Assembly (NCBI GenBank): GCA_030067915.1
Contig: JASGCC010000118.1
Location: 186,001 to 250,000 of the forward strand
Direction of reading: 5' to 3'
Source of the DNA: Hydractinia echinata
Lineage: Eukaryota > Cnidaria > Hydrozoa > Anthoathecata > Hydractiniidae
DNA length: 64,000 nucleotides
Part shown: positions 1 to 13,600 of the stretch, one piece after another
Position numbering within the stretch: position 1 is the stretch's first letter
Layout of the letters: each line of letters begins with the position of its first letter
Notes under the pieces: generated by a model
What the model saw: the letters and a program-made list of their open reading frames with translations, nothing else
What the model was told of the DNA's origin: nothing
Database searches by the model: none
Position numbers and translations under genes: made by a program

Positions 1-1682
1 AAAAATAGCACAGAGAGCGTACACAAATGTGCAAGGGACGGAGACTTTTGCTCGAGATAGAGAGAAGTCCGAGATAGAGGGAGTCCACTGTTAGTTTCCA
101 TTTGATTCAAAAGTCAGTGCCATGTTTTTTTTGTTAAAAAGCTCGCTTAATCGGATGTGAAACCGTCTCGTTTCATTACTCCATACCACCGTGTTCTTCT
201 TCGATTACTCTCCTGTTGTGTTCCTCTTTATTTCCATTTTTCATCGATTGCACTGGTGACTCAAGAATTTGGTAAATTGGAGAGCAATCACATCGTGCTC
301 TTTCTTGCTTCTGTCATCACCTGGAAGATCGATATTGCATTCTAGAGCTTTTTGAAGTGTTGGTTCTTTAGACACGTCTTTACACAACGATGACACTAAA
401 TCTGATGTGATCTGGATTAATTCTTTGTGTCTCATATGTATGAAACCATCAAAGTTTGCAGGAAAGTGCATGATTCACTAAATATTTAGCGTTACAAACG
501 TATTTTATTGGTAGACCTAGCAGCAATGCGGTTTTATCGAATGTCAAGACATATACGTTTCTGACGAAAAGCATCTGGCCCAGCTTTTCTCTCTTGTATT
601 TGCTATTGTTTTTGTCATTGTGCTCATTTTAATAAAAATGTCATTAAAGTATGGCGGTACACTTCTTCGAGGTACCTTATCGGTGAAAAATCCGTCGGTG
701 AAAAATCCGTCGTCGGTAATTCAACAATTTTGATGATCTCTTCACGTACTAGGCCGTTAAAAGTTCTTCCTTTACATAGTGTTGGAATTATTTTGTATTT
801 GATTGTAGCTTCAATAGATTTTGCCAATTCACCTGCGCTTGGATTTATAGTAACGTGTGGTTAAACTTTTGATTAGACCCGCCAGTAAAAGCACAGTATG
901 CTGATTGAGGCTTGCTATTCCCACATAAGATAGATTTCGTGTACCCAGAAGAAAACAAATTCTTTTACGTATTCGTTTCTAAATTTAACAGCTTTTCATG
1001 TTTATATTCTGTTAAATGCGCAGGTCCCGACAGCTGTCCCTCATGAGGTGTTATTCTAGCCAATGCATCACAGTAGTTCGGCGTTCTTTTATTGTGTTTT
1101 CAATCATATTGAGGCATTCCTTTTACTATCAAGATCATTCAATCTACGTTCATTCATATTACCGTTGATTACGGCGAGTATATGTTGTTATCATGTGTGT
1201 GTAGTTTAAAATTCGAGTTACATCAAGAGAACTTTTCATACATCTCCTTTGGTGGTTGGTTTTTCCACTCTTTGATCCAAAGATGTAGTTATAGAAATCG
1301 CAGTTGTACTGTTTGATTTTTTGCATGACATAGCGACACCATATCCAGTTGCCGGCTGATTTTCCAACTTGTGTATAAATATCCAAGAAAATAAGGAAAC
1401 AAATACGGTGTTTCGGCGAGCGGGTATCCGAGTTGCAGGCCATCAGTCGGTCATAATAAATATGTCATAATAAATTTTTAATTTCAATGGTAAAAAATGG
1501 TATTTTTTCTACCCCGTTTCTCCATTCTACTACTACTATACCAGCCCATCTTTGTCGCCGCCAGAGCTTCCATGATTTTTTTTAACCTGAGTCCGCCATT
1601 TTTAATACGGTTACTACCGTTACTTAAATTAAACAACGGGGGAGTGCTGCACAACGTTCAAAATAATATGCAAGTGTGACGT
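1..1682. other. No supported gene
   Basis: This stretch is AT-rich and has only short open frames on both strands. I see no exon chain with splice sites and no recognisable domain, apart from the weak minus-strand relic at 241-471. It may hold the 5' region of the CAMKK gene that starts further right, but nothing in the sequence shows it. Confidence 0.5.
241..471 (-). pseudogene. Possible fragment of a retroelement-associated ORF
   Basis: A 76-codon minus-strand frame contains the pattern F-x-x-x-RH-x-E/K-L, then SLCKDVSKEPTLQ. From memory this resembles a segment, 'F..RH.......L..EVC.DV..EP.LQ', found in ORFs of animal retroelement-linked proteins. The flanking frames do not continue the similarity and there is no start context, so if the match is real this is a decayed fragment. 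It could also be a chance open frame. Confidence 0.25.
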
Positions 1683-2915
1683 ACGGAGTGTGGTTTCTAT
1701 ACGGAGTAATACTCCGTATAGCTGCTATACGGAGTTTGGTTTAGCTATACGGAGTCTGCCAACGACTGTTCTTAAAGTGAAATATTGCAATATATGACTG
1801 TTTAAAACTATTTCCGAAAAAAATAAAACATAATCACCATAAAGAACAAGTTAAAAAGATAAGCACGTCATTTTCCAACTTTTTATCCATCGTAAACATA
1901 CGAGGTATATTGTAGTTATACGGAGTGTGGGAACATTAGTTTGATTGCAAAAAAAGGATTATGGCATACAGATTGTGAGATGTTATGCAGAATTCGCATG
2001 TGGAGTATGCAGAATTTACTATAAGGAGTATGCTATACGGACTATGCCATACGGAGTATGCCATACGGACTGTGACATGCTTCATATACGAAGTATGCTA
2101 TACGGAGTGTGATATGCTTACTATACGGAGTGTGACAGGCTTAGTATATGGAATGTGGCATGCTTATTATACGGAGTGTGACATGCTTAGTATACGGAGT
2201 ATGACATGCTTAATATACGAAATATGCTATACGGAGTGTGACAGGCTTAGTATACGGAGTGTGCCATGCTAAGTATGCGGAGTGTGACATGTTTGGTAGG
2301 AACAGAATTCGATGTATTGTTAATGAGTTAAGGTTTACAATGGCTGGTATAAAAGTACACAATTTTAAAGTTACATAATAAAAAGTCATTGATTGTATGG
2401 TTAGTTTTATTGCATATAGAAACATACAAAACAAAGTCATAAAGCTTAGAATGAATATAATGGAAGCCATAAAAATAAACTTCATACAAAACGCAAATAG
2501 TAAACTACATCATACAGTAGGACTGCCGGTAACTCGAACACCGGTGAACTCGAACTTTTATTAGCTGGAACTGTTATCTACGGTAATTGGTACTCTGCAT
2601 GCTTGTCTCATATTTTAGACTTTTTTCTTCTTACACAAATTATTTGCTTGTTTTAGGCACAATTTTATACACTGGAATAGCTCAGAGTAAATTTTTAATA
2701 AGAATGCTTAGTTTAGACTTCGACGCTTATGCTGCATTCGCTAATGTCTAGCCAAACCAGTCTCGGCATTATACTCTCAAAGCTGTCTGCGCCGCTCGCG
2801 GCTTTGAGATATTTAAATATTTCCGTCTATACGGAGTATGTCGCTATACGAAGTTATACTCCGTATACGCATGCCTATACGGAGCCGTACTCCGTATAGC
2901 TGCACACTCCGAATG
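1683..2915. repeat. Array of TATACGGAGT half-sites, probably a non-autonomous DNA transposon
   Basis: The 10-mer TATACGGAGT or a one-mismatch form recurs more than twenty times in three clusters: 1683-1760, about 2020-2290 and 2826-2910. The central cluster is a loose tandem array with units of about 20-25 bp reading CTATACGGAGTGTGACATGCT. The outer clusters contain both orientations, making palindromes such as GGAGTAATACTCC near 1703-1716. Clusters in both orientations near the edges suggest terminal and subterminal repeats of a transposon without coding capacity. No clean target duplication was identified. The short ORFs in it are by-products of the repeat. Confidence 0.65.
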
Positions 2916-4163
2916 GAACACAAGCACAGAAAGCACAGAAAGATTCAAAGATTCGATTTGAAAAAAATATATGGTGTTCAACAAGTTATCTAAGAAGGTT
3001 AGCGTTCCTGCGACCGCCTTTTCATCTTGTCTTGATTGTGACGTTTATTCTGAAGATATCTTATCTATATGGCTTACTATGGTTCAAATCTTATCTTACT
3101 AACCAAAGTGTTTTCATTTTTGGAAATAACTCTTCTCAATTAATTTTTATTCATGGGGTGCCCCCATATGATGGATCCGTCCTTGACCATGACCTCCTAA
3201 ATGTAATTCATTATAACCATGATTTTTATTCACGTTGCAGACAATACCAATCTATTATGCTCTGGTCACAGTTTGAAAACTAAGAACAGAGTAAATATTG
3301 ATCTCAAACTTCTTTAAACTTCTCTGCAACTATTTAAATGATAATAAAATTGCACTTAAACAATTGCCAAAAAACTTTTTTCCTCTTGTGTTATAATTAT
3401 TTTGGAGTTATTATCGCCTAGCTACCAAACTTTCCAGAACTAATGGAGCAATTGTCATTATGTTCCCTGTTGACTTATAATATCTTACTGATCGAATTCT
3501 TAATAAACTTCCAAAAATATAGCTAGCAGTCAGGCTCATCTATCACCTTTGCTGACTGTAATCAACCCTCCATACCTCTACTTCAGCAACTTAACTTTCC
3601 TGTTATACCACTAAAATCTGTAATATCGCTCTAGTTTATCAAATCCTGAACAAAACTTCTCCACTTGACATAACTAGCTATTCAGTTCAGCGTTTCGTCC
3701 AGATACTCACAACACCAGAGGTTCTTCTATTAAACTTTTAGACAAACCCATTGTTAGAACTTCTTCTTTTGATAACAACTCTACTTTATATCAGTGTGTA
3801 TTAACTTTTCCTAGACAAGACCTTTCCTTACATACCCTGTTCTACTTTTACTAACAGTGTACATCGTTCTAAATGCAAAATCACAATGTTATGTCACAAA
3901 GGGTCTATTGGGACTGTTAGTGGACAATCGAACCCAATTTAAGAGAAACTTCAACTTTCGAAACAAATTGTGTACAAGAAAAACTCATATATATATTTTT
4001 TTTTTAACAGAGTGTTTTTTTGAAAAAGTGGAGCAAAGCAATTGAGATCAAAATAAGAACAATTTGATCACATATATACTTCAGATTTTTATCCTTTGTG
4101 AAAATCCCTTACAGTAAATATATATATATAGAATGATGATGATGATGATGATTATATATATAT
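2916..4163. other. Intergenic, nothing recognised
   Basis: AT-rich sequence with short open frames only. A plus-strand frame at 3032-3283 has no recognisable domain or splice context. A short GAT microsatellite follows at 4134-4152, just before the candidate transposon end at 4164. Confidence 0.4.
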
Positions 4164-7128
4164 ACTAGTTAGTGGCCCATGGAAAAATCCACGGGTTCCC
4201 CCGTCCTTTCTTTACCGCATTGCGTGCGTCTCGCTACTTGCGGTACCATTTTGCGTGATATAATATAGATTATAATAATATAATCATGTATATATCTTTC
4301 AAAACATATATTTTCAAAAGAAAAAAATATCTTGTAATTTGGATATATTTTAAATAACTGAGTGTGCTTTGTGTTTTTACATTTTTTCTTAATTGGGTGA
4401 AAACGAAAAAATTTCACATAAATTTTGTTTAACCATGATAAACTACATTATTTATATGCTGTATAACCTTTTTTTATTGGTTTTGTTATAAATTACAGTG
4501 ATAAACACATAACGTTTTGATAGTTATATGTAACAAGTTACTGTTTCTTATAAAAAGTTTTATACAATGTGTTTGTCTGCACATTTAAAAACATACTTAA
4601 GCTTGTGAAATACGAAACTTCATGTTTTTGTTTACTTCTTTAAAAAAAATTCAGTAAGTAAAAATAATCACTTTTTTAAAACTTTATGGATTTTTAGCTT
4701 ATTATCATGAAAATAATTGATTTATGTTTTATTTATACAATGTTAAAAAAAAAGATTAAAACCTGTGTGGTCTGTGACATATGTAGGTGTCTTTTGTAAA
4801 CAATGTTTGTTTGTGTCATGACATCACTAGAATTACATAAAATTTGATTACGTAGCGAAAATTCTCTCTTCAAATATTTCTGTACTTAATGTGAAGCAAG
4901 AGAAAGAATTTACTATGTAATTAATTACATTATGAAAAGTCCTAAAATGCTGTATGAAAGAGGTAATATTTAAATAAAGTCATTTTAATGTTTTTTATCA
5001 AATGCATACTGACATTGTCATAATAAAGATTTGCTACAAATTACAAAATATTTTTATATGTTTTTGCCAATTTTTGTTGTTGTTTGTTTTATCAGATATT
5101 TTGTTGTTGTGAAAAGTGTTTTGTTAACATACACCTTTGTTTATCTATTACATTTTCTATGCCATTAAAAAAACAATTTTCAAGATTGCAATGATGTTTT
5201 TAAAGTTTGGTAATTTTATATTTCATAGAAAAAATTCATTACGATACTATGACATTATGTCAAGCAAGAATTGTGATACCAATTTCTTTGTTTATGGTGA
5301 GAATGGTGAGTTGAAAGTTTTGTTCCTTATTTCTCATAAGATCTAACTGAAAAGAGTACTTTGACCTTTTTAATGACTTTTTGTGATTTTGGGGCTTAAA
5401 AATCTCAACGTATAAAACATACTTCACTGAAAGAAAATCACAGTAAGATAATTATTATTTGTATTGAATTCCGTCCAGATTACTGCATGCCAGTTTTATT
5501 CGTGCTCAGATAAGTTGTGTAACAATCACATAAAATGTTAATGAGTTTTTAGTTTGGTGCAAAATACCTTTTATTCAGTCAAAGTGATAATATTTTGTTA
5601 TTTGTTTTCTAAGAACTAATATTACGGGAAATACTATTTACTTTTTACTAAGTAAAACTTTGACATGTTTCTTTTATTTGAATTGTAAGAGGTACCATTA
5701 CTCATTTTGGCACAACTTAGTGTTATATTTATCAACATGTCTGCCTTTAATACTCATCATAGAGTTCCAGTCACAATTTATGTTAATGCTTGTTAAACTG
5801 TTTACCTTTAAAACTAGAAAACAGTTTTATTCATTTTTTACCAACATAGCTTAACTATTATTTTATAGTATTTTATTGGTATTTCTTTATGTGAGATGTT
5901 TATATAGAGTGTTACACACCTACCTTTTTAGAACATACATTAATCAAGGGTGAAAGAAAACCACTGAAGAGAGAACTGGAACACGTAAGGGTTATTTTTA
6001 CAATAGCTCTCTAATGTATGGAATTTTACCATTTATCTGTCAAGTTATGTTAATCAAATTTGTCACATGATGCCATAAAGATTAGAAAATATTTTATGGT
6101 GAAAGTTTACATTTTTGTAGGTTTTTCAAAATAAAAAAATCAGTGGGTTTTTATTTGCACCTATTTATTTGCAATTTCTAAACATTTTTGCAGGGTCTGG
6201 AATATTTTATTGTTAATTAAAAAAGAGGGATACAAGCCTTATCATGAGCAAATAGTCCCTAGAGAGTTCGGTCGCTCACGCAGTAGAATTTATGCGAGTG
6301 ATTTTGCTTGCCAAATTTTCTTTTTCTTTTATTTTTAATTAATTTCTAATTAATACTGCAAAATACTGTATTTTTGGTAAATAGATTTTGTGCTTTTCTT
6401 TCTTATACTTTTATTGTGAAAAGTCATATCCCTGTATGCTTGTCATAGCAACCTCCTTTGTTACGCTTATTAATGTTACAAAAAGACTACTTTGATTGCG
6501 AAGTCTTTGCGCGTGAATTTATTTTTTGCTATTCACCTTGACAAGTAGTAATACTGAAGGGTATTTCCTTTCAAATAAATACCAAAAAGAAAAAAAACTT
6601 ATCCAAACATTATTAAAAGTTGAAAGTGAAATAAAAAATCTTTTTGTTCAATTTTCTATCTTTTAAAATTTTTTAAAGCCACAAGCAGATATAAACTTGG
6701 CTTTAATGGTATTAGTAACATCAACTAAATAAGGAACGGGTTACTGTAACCCGGGGTAATGAGTTAATGCTTCAATAATTTAATCATTTGATAGTGGTGC
6801 AGTGTTTGGGGTTCACTGCTCATGGAACTTTCTTTGTGAACATCCACCACCTCTTAAAACAATTGTAAAAAATTGCATTTTTTATCAAGATTTATGCAAG
6901 CGATTTACACTTGGACAACAATCATTTACGCAACTCTTAAAAGGATTGTGAGCTCTACTAAATTCCAATTTTATACAGCCTAATTAAAAAGGCTATAAAA
7001 ATAGCATCTATAATCATAAAAGTAAAGGCCAAGTAAATTCCATGCTCATGTTAACATGCAAACAAGAATGTATGGCATAGCAATGTGAGAAATATGTGCG
7101 ATGGATGGTCCCCGGGCTAAGAACTAGT
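4164..7128. mobile_element. Candidate 3-kb DNA transposon bounded by short inverted ends
   Basis: The left edge reads ACTAGTTAGTGGCCC and the reverse complement of the right edge reads ACTAGTTCTTAGCCC. These are imperfect terminal inverted repeats of about 16 bp. The interior is very AT-rich and has no ORF with a recognisable transposase, so it would be a decayed or non-autonomous element. The left end sits in a TA-rich run, which hides any target-site duplication. The inverted ends are the only evidence. Confidence 0.3.
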
Positions 7129-7658
7129 GTAATAAAATAGCAAAAGTAGGGGAATTCCATGAGATCACTGCATGTATGCTGCAAATAACATGCGTAAATA
7201 ATTTTTTTTTTAAATTTGAATTTAAATATTTGAAAGGATAGTATAAGAAAGAATATTTTTAGCCTTTAATTTTTAAATGTTAAGTCTTAAATTTTAATTA
7301 GGTTTTAGTTTTAGATAAAAACAAACAAACATCTTTAAAATAAGTTTACAGTGTCAGACATACTGGAAATGTAAATAAATCTGTCTGGGTTTTGTAGTTT
7401 CAAATTATACTTGTAAATTGCTTGTCATTAACCAATCAGAATTTTTTTTATCTCCACTTGACATTCTACGTTTTCATTCTCTCCTTGCCAAAAATAAAAT
7501 TACTATTGGCAACAGTGTAACACTGCTGGAAATAAATGTCTCATTTTTTAAATCAGGAATGTTGTATGCTTTCTTAACCTGAATTGAACTGAAATATGAT
7601 AATAACACCTTTACTTAATTTCTTTGAAGCTTCAAGCAGTGTTACTATTTATTTATAG

Positions 7659-10600
7659 GCCAAGCGAAAAAGAAAATTCTCCGATAGTATTTTAGCTACA
7701 ATAACAAGTGTAGCTCAATCACCTTTTCAGAAGAAGCAAAAGAGACGAAATCAGAATATGGGCTCTGGTAAGAAAATTTTATGCATACATTTTTGAAAAT
7801 TTTATGTTGGTTGTTTTGGGCGCCCGTGTGGTTATGGAGTTCGCTTCGTAATCACAAGGTCCGTGGTTCGGTCCACAGCTCGGGCATGTTTAGCAAGTGC
7901 CTTTACTACAGCTACAGGTCAACCCATGCCATGTGAGGGAAATTGGGTAGGTATTGTCGGTGTATACTTAATGTATACATTCCGAACACAGGACCCAGAT
8001 TGATAACAGTGTTTCCAACAATGAAGTGGCTATATCCTGTATAAATATTCGGAATAATAATAATAATGATTTGTTTTTGCGTAAAATACAAAATAATGTT
8101 AATGTCAAATAAACCCCTAGTATAAGTTTTAAACATCATTAATTCATTTAAAATCCCCTATTGCATTTAGGGGAGTCTCGCTAATCTTAATTAGGGAGGG
8201 GTTAAATATCTGCGACGTTTAAATGTTTCATACCTTGAAACATTGATTCTTTGGGGAATAGAAAGTATTTAAACTGATTTGTCTGCTTTGCTTGCTTCAC
8301 ACTCGTCAGAGCTCTTATTATTTCAGTATCAACAATGCTCAAAATATTTTGGTTTTTAGCAGGCCTGGTCAGGAGACGCGTGCGATCGCACGCGCACGCG
8401 CACACGCCCACACACGCTCAAAAAAATTTACGCGAGCGATTTATCGCTCACGTAAGAGACTATTTATCAGAATTTTCTAGAGATCATACGATATATTTTT
8501 CTCACATTTTAAGAGAATCTACTAAATAAGCACCACCAAAAACACAAAGCTTATGAAGAACAATCGTGTTATTATGAAAAACATGAGGTAAAGAGAACAT
8601 TAAGGTTGGCCCCTTTCCTTCATGCTGACACTCTTACGCTCGGCTGGTGCATTACACTGAGACTCGAACGAAAGACGGAAGACCATTTGGAACCATGCCA
8701 CAAGTCAGTCCAACCTTCATCGTCACAGATAATACTGCGAGAAGAGTGTGCACCCATGCAAGTTAAATATAACCAGAACATGTGAGAGGTTAGGTGCCCT
8801 GTACCTTAATACAGCTTTCGGACAAATGTTCTCGTGATGGAATGCCAAAAAAAAAACATGTTGAATAAAGTTTTAAAAATATAGCAAATCTGCCAACACA
8901 TCATCGCGTTCAACTTTGCACTTGTGGTTAATACGTTTTACAAAATTCATTTTTATTGGGTTTCGTTTTAAGGCTGGCATTCCTGCATCTTCAGAAAGAA
9001 AAATTTTTTTGTAACGGTGACCTAAAAAAATAATTTCAACCTGCGCTATGTTACTGACCCGGTCAGGCGACGGCAAACACAAATATTTTAAATCCAGCCT
9101 TATCACTAACTAAAATAATTCAGGCTACAGAAATACTGTGGTGCTATTCGATTCGTAATAATAATCGAAAAAATTGTATGTTGTATTAAAAAGAAGTCCA
9201 GAAGTTCTTTCTCCCACACGACACAGCAGGCAATAAGTCAGCCCTACCCTCGGTTTTGCGAAGACTCTAACAATTGAGTCTCCTGTACAGTTTTACTTCC
9301 TGTACAGTTTTACTTCATGTTAAACTGTGCCGGTGACAAGCATTTTCGAAGCATGTCACCGGCGACTGCGATATACAACCTAATGATGCCCTAACCTAAT
9401 AAGTTCATCTAGAAACATAAAAAGCCAGTTAGCAGTGAACTATTAACCTAACGAAGTTCACCATCCAGAAGGTATGTCAATAAGACTTGCACTCCATTTT
9501 CATTTGTCATCGTCTTAGGAGATCAGTGCATCGAATTTATGAGAGGTCTAGCCCTAATAAAAGGTGAATGACAAAAGATATTGCCAGCTGAACAATTTCA
9601 CTACAAAAAAATATTGCCGACACAATGCCAACGCAAATCAGTTGAAATGAATCTCACGTCGTTTTATTGCCGACGTAAAAAATTCTAATTTTAAGGGCTC
9701 TAGATCGAGTATTTTTGTTGATATTTTTGATCAGCGATGACTGGATTATTTTTAGTTTTATTTTACAGATCAAGCATGTGCATGTCGTAACTTTTTGTTT
9801 CATTGACCACTCACGCAAACTAATTTGCACAAGCTCCGGTGATCGCACGTGGATCGCTCTCGCAGATTAATTTACGTGAGCGATTTAGCGCTCGCGGGGG
9901 TAAATTTTCCTGACCGGGCCCGTAAGGGCAGGGAAGAAAGGGGGTAAAATCTAAACATGGGATTTGTTTTTAGCATACAGTTTCTCGATTTGTGAGTCAT
10001 CTCTCTGTCAATGTTATGTTGCTCAGATTTGTGCTACTAAACTGTTTTTTTTTTAAGCATGTACAAAAAGGTCCAAAGTGCACATTGGAAAACCAGATGA
10101 GAAGCCAACTAAACGAACATCCATAATGTTGGAGAAAAGGTAAATAAATCAAAACAGTATACACCTAACCTTTACATTTTCAGATCTTTACATCATTACA
10201 GTCAGTGTCTTGTTACCTTTATAAGTTATCCAAACCCTTTAACGTTCTAATATCTTAGCCTATACTGGTTTGTTATTTTCAATCTTGCAAGTAATTGCTT
10301 TAAACTCATCACAAACTTTGCACTCCAGGCTCAATTTTTCTCATTAAAAAGTTAAGCTTATTAGAAGTGTTGCCCATCAGATTATAAAGAATGGTGTTAT
10401 CCTAAGTGACTGTGAGTGTCGAGTGTAATGGTCAATTGTTTTAAGGGTAAGCGTGATGCTTTAGAAAGTGGTAATAATAGAGAGTTAAATTTAGTTGATT
10501 GATAAGTTACTTATAGAAAAGGAATTGATATACATAGGTTGCAGTTTGATTTTGTTTTTGGGTGTGACACTACAGATGCAATTTGTTTAACTCAGGCAAC

Positions 10601-13600
10601 TTCATGAAAAGTATTTAGAAAAGAGAAGTAATCTCTATTTGCTTTTCTAGATTGGGGAAAGCTTTTGGTAGAGTGCCACGTAAAGTTATTTGGCGGACTG
10701 TGAAAAAATTATGTGTAGATAAGTGGCTAGTTGTACAGTCTTTGTACAGCAATGAAGTTGTGTCAGGATTAAAGATTCAATTTTAGCATAAATGTGAGTG
10801 TACATCTGCGTTCTGTATTTAGTCTTTTGTTTTTTGTTTTAGTGTTAGAAGCCCTGTTGAAGGACTTTAAAATAGGTGTCTGTGGGAGTTATTGTATGCT
10901 AATGATTTAGTTCTCAGCATGATCAATGGAAAGATTAGTTGAAAAGAGTGGCAATGGAATAAAGGACTGGAAGAGAAAGGATTAAGAGTGAATGCAACAA
11001 AGTCATGGTAATTAGCATTGAAGCCAATTGTGCTCTTGTAGTTAGAGAGTGGTCTTTTAAAGTTTGCAAGAATGGAGTTGGTAGTAACTACCTAATTTTT
11101 TATCAGGCTTGTAAGCATTGGGTACATAAGAAGTGCAGTGGTATTGGAGGAAGGTTAAGAGCTGGCATTTAATTTGGATGTAAGTGTTGCAAGGATGAGA
11201 TTACAGACAACATAGTATTTCTACTATTTATAACTTTATTTAAGGTACAACGGTGGCACATTAAAGATGTGTGATATGTTAGGTAGTAAAGGAGGTGTCA
11301 GAAGAAGTGTTACTTGTAGGATAGGTTCTGCTTGGAAAAAGTTCAGAGTTACTTCCCTTGCTAACTAGCAGAGTCTTTTTGATTGGGATATGTGAAAGAA
11401 GTTTTATGTTGTATGATAGTGAGACCTAAGCAGTGAAGTAGAGAGATCTGGACCATTTAGCAAGAAATGCTTACCTGTTGGAAGGCTGAAAAAAAAGAAT
11501 ACTTTCTAGCACTAGTTCTATTTTTCTTTTTGCAAAAACCTATAGCGCAAGTAGTGATTTTATGATTATTCACAAAATTAAACTTTATAATAATTTACAC
11601 TTCTTCTTTAAGTTCGTTTTGCTGTAGCATGTTTAAGAGGCCTTTTTTTGCCATGTGGGAGATCACGTCAAACTAGGTTTAATCCGAAAATAAATTACCA
11701 CAAAATGGTGGCATTTGATGAGGAAGTCTGTTGCAAAAACAAGAAAATGTGGCTTTATATTTGCTTTATTATTTTGAATTTTAATAAATGTTAAATTACT
11801 AATTTCCAACATTATAAACAGAATAAGATTACCTTTTTTTGAAATGGGAGTTAAGCTTTAATATGTTACACTAAATTGTTTTTACTTATTATTTTATGTC
11901 ATATTTATATCATTCACAACATAATTTTTCTTAATTAACACTTGTTGTTTAATGAGATTAAAATAGTAAAAAATTGTTGCTAAGATTTGATATCTGAGAA
12001 CGAAGAATTTTTTATTCTCTTTAAAACTAATAATATTAGTCACTATTTTCTATTCACATATTTTTTTTCATCTCACTGCATCCATTTGATTTAAAAGCAG
12101 CATTGTTATGATACAATTCAATATCAATTTTTTTTTTATTGCGATTGCAATTTCTTTGAGAGGAAATATGATATCTTTTTTCTCCTGGGATTTTCTATAC
12201 TGCAGGTGGAACTCTTTTTCATTATATGCAACACTTTGACTTTCCAACTATTTACCATTTCGAAAAACAATAGGGTGTTTAATATTAATATTTATATTTT
12301 AAAATCTAGTTTTTCTGTTTAAGGGATCTACATCTCGATTAAGTGTTCCTCAGTTGCTTTTACTGAAGTGTTTGGTTGAAGACATAATTTTCATCAGCAT
12401 TGTTTTTTTATATCAATTTTTTTTTTGTATTTTCAAGTTATTTTTCCCCATTTTTAAGTCAACCAAACTTTATCATTTTATTTGGAAACGTTAACCATGT
12501 ACCGTATCTTGTACTATTTTTCAGAAGTGGGAAGGTATCGCCACATTTGTCAATGGAACAGGATAAACCATTGGAAGAATTGAAGCCATTGTTTAAAAGC
12601 CATCTGTCAGTTGGTCATATTACTTTACATTCAAACAGTGATGTTAATGTTAAAGACAGTTCTATACAGGAAGAAGGGGAAAGGTCTGGCTCAGATGACA
12701 ATAAAGAAAACAGTACTCGTGAAAACAGTGTTTGTATGAGCACCCGTTCATCTGAAGACATAGACGGAAATATAAATAACAAACAAAATAGTTTACCTGA
12801 CTTGCGAACAAAAGACAAGTGCAAGCGCGTTACTAGGAGCTGTAGCCATGGTGATACACAATTAAAAAGTAGCATTGCCAGTACCAATTTGTTGCTTGCA
12901 AGCACGTCATTTGCTCATCGGAAAGACAGAGCTGATACACAGCGTCATCATTCAAGTGATAATGTATTGGCAGTTAGTAAGCGTACTAAACGAGCTCCTA
13001 CTGTAGAGAATGGTGTTCATGTATTGGAGGTAAATTGAATTTGTATTTATTAGTTATAGCTACATAGATCAATTCTATAATGTAATGGAAGAAGTATGTC
13101 AGTTTACTATAATACTACTGTTTCTGTAGGGCAAAAATGGCAGCCTAAATCTTAATTATGCAAACAATGTAAAAAACATACCTTGGTTAACTAGGTATTA
13201 AGAATAATAATTCTTGTCATTTGTTCTAAGCGCTTGGGATAACCACAGTATAAAGTATGGACTTGCATGTTAGTTCCTATACAGACCTTTTCAGAATATG
13301 CATTTTTCAAGAATTTATTGGAACAAGATTGTATCTGACATTACTGGTTGTTTTCACTTGTCATGTCTTCTGAGCAGGCAATTCATATGTTCAGTTAGCA
13401 ACACTTCACTGTTCTGTGTCATAATGAAGCATGTTTGTGCTGTTAAGAAACGAATATAGCAAGAATTGCAACTGGTAATGCATGCTGTTAAACCTTCTAA
13501 AAGTTTAAAAATATATACCAAAAGAATTAAATAATTACAAATAATTCTTATTTTAGCTATTGCATAGCTCAGTCGTTAGAAATGCACCAAAAAGTAATGT

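Noticed and set aside
5257..5300. ATGTCAAGC.. followed by GTGAGA as a possible first CAMKK exon
   Set aside because: It ends in phase 1, while the exon at 7659 needs phase 0, and it lies inside a candidate transposon.
12400..12524. Upstream ATG at 12400 as the start of the long CAMKK exon
   Set aside because: The codons 12400-12524 are a pyrimidine-rich intron end (Phe-rich translation), and the acceptor at 12524 gives the correct phase with 10139.
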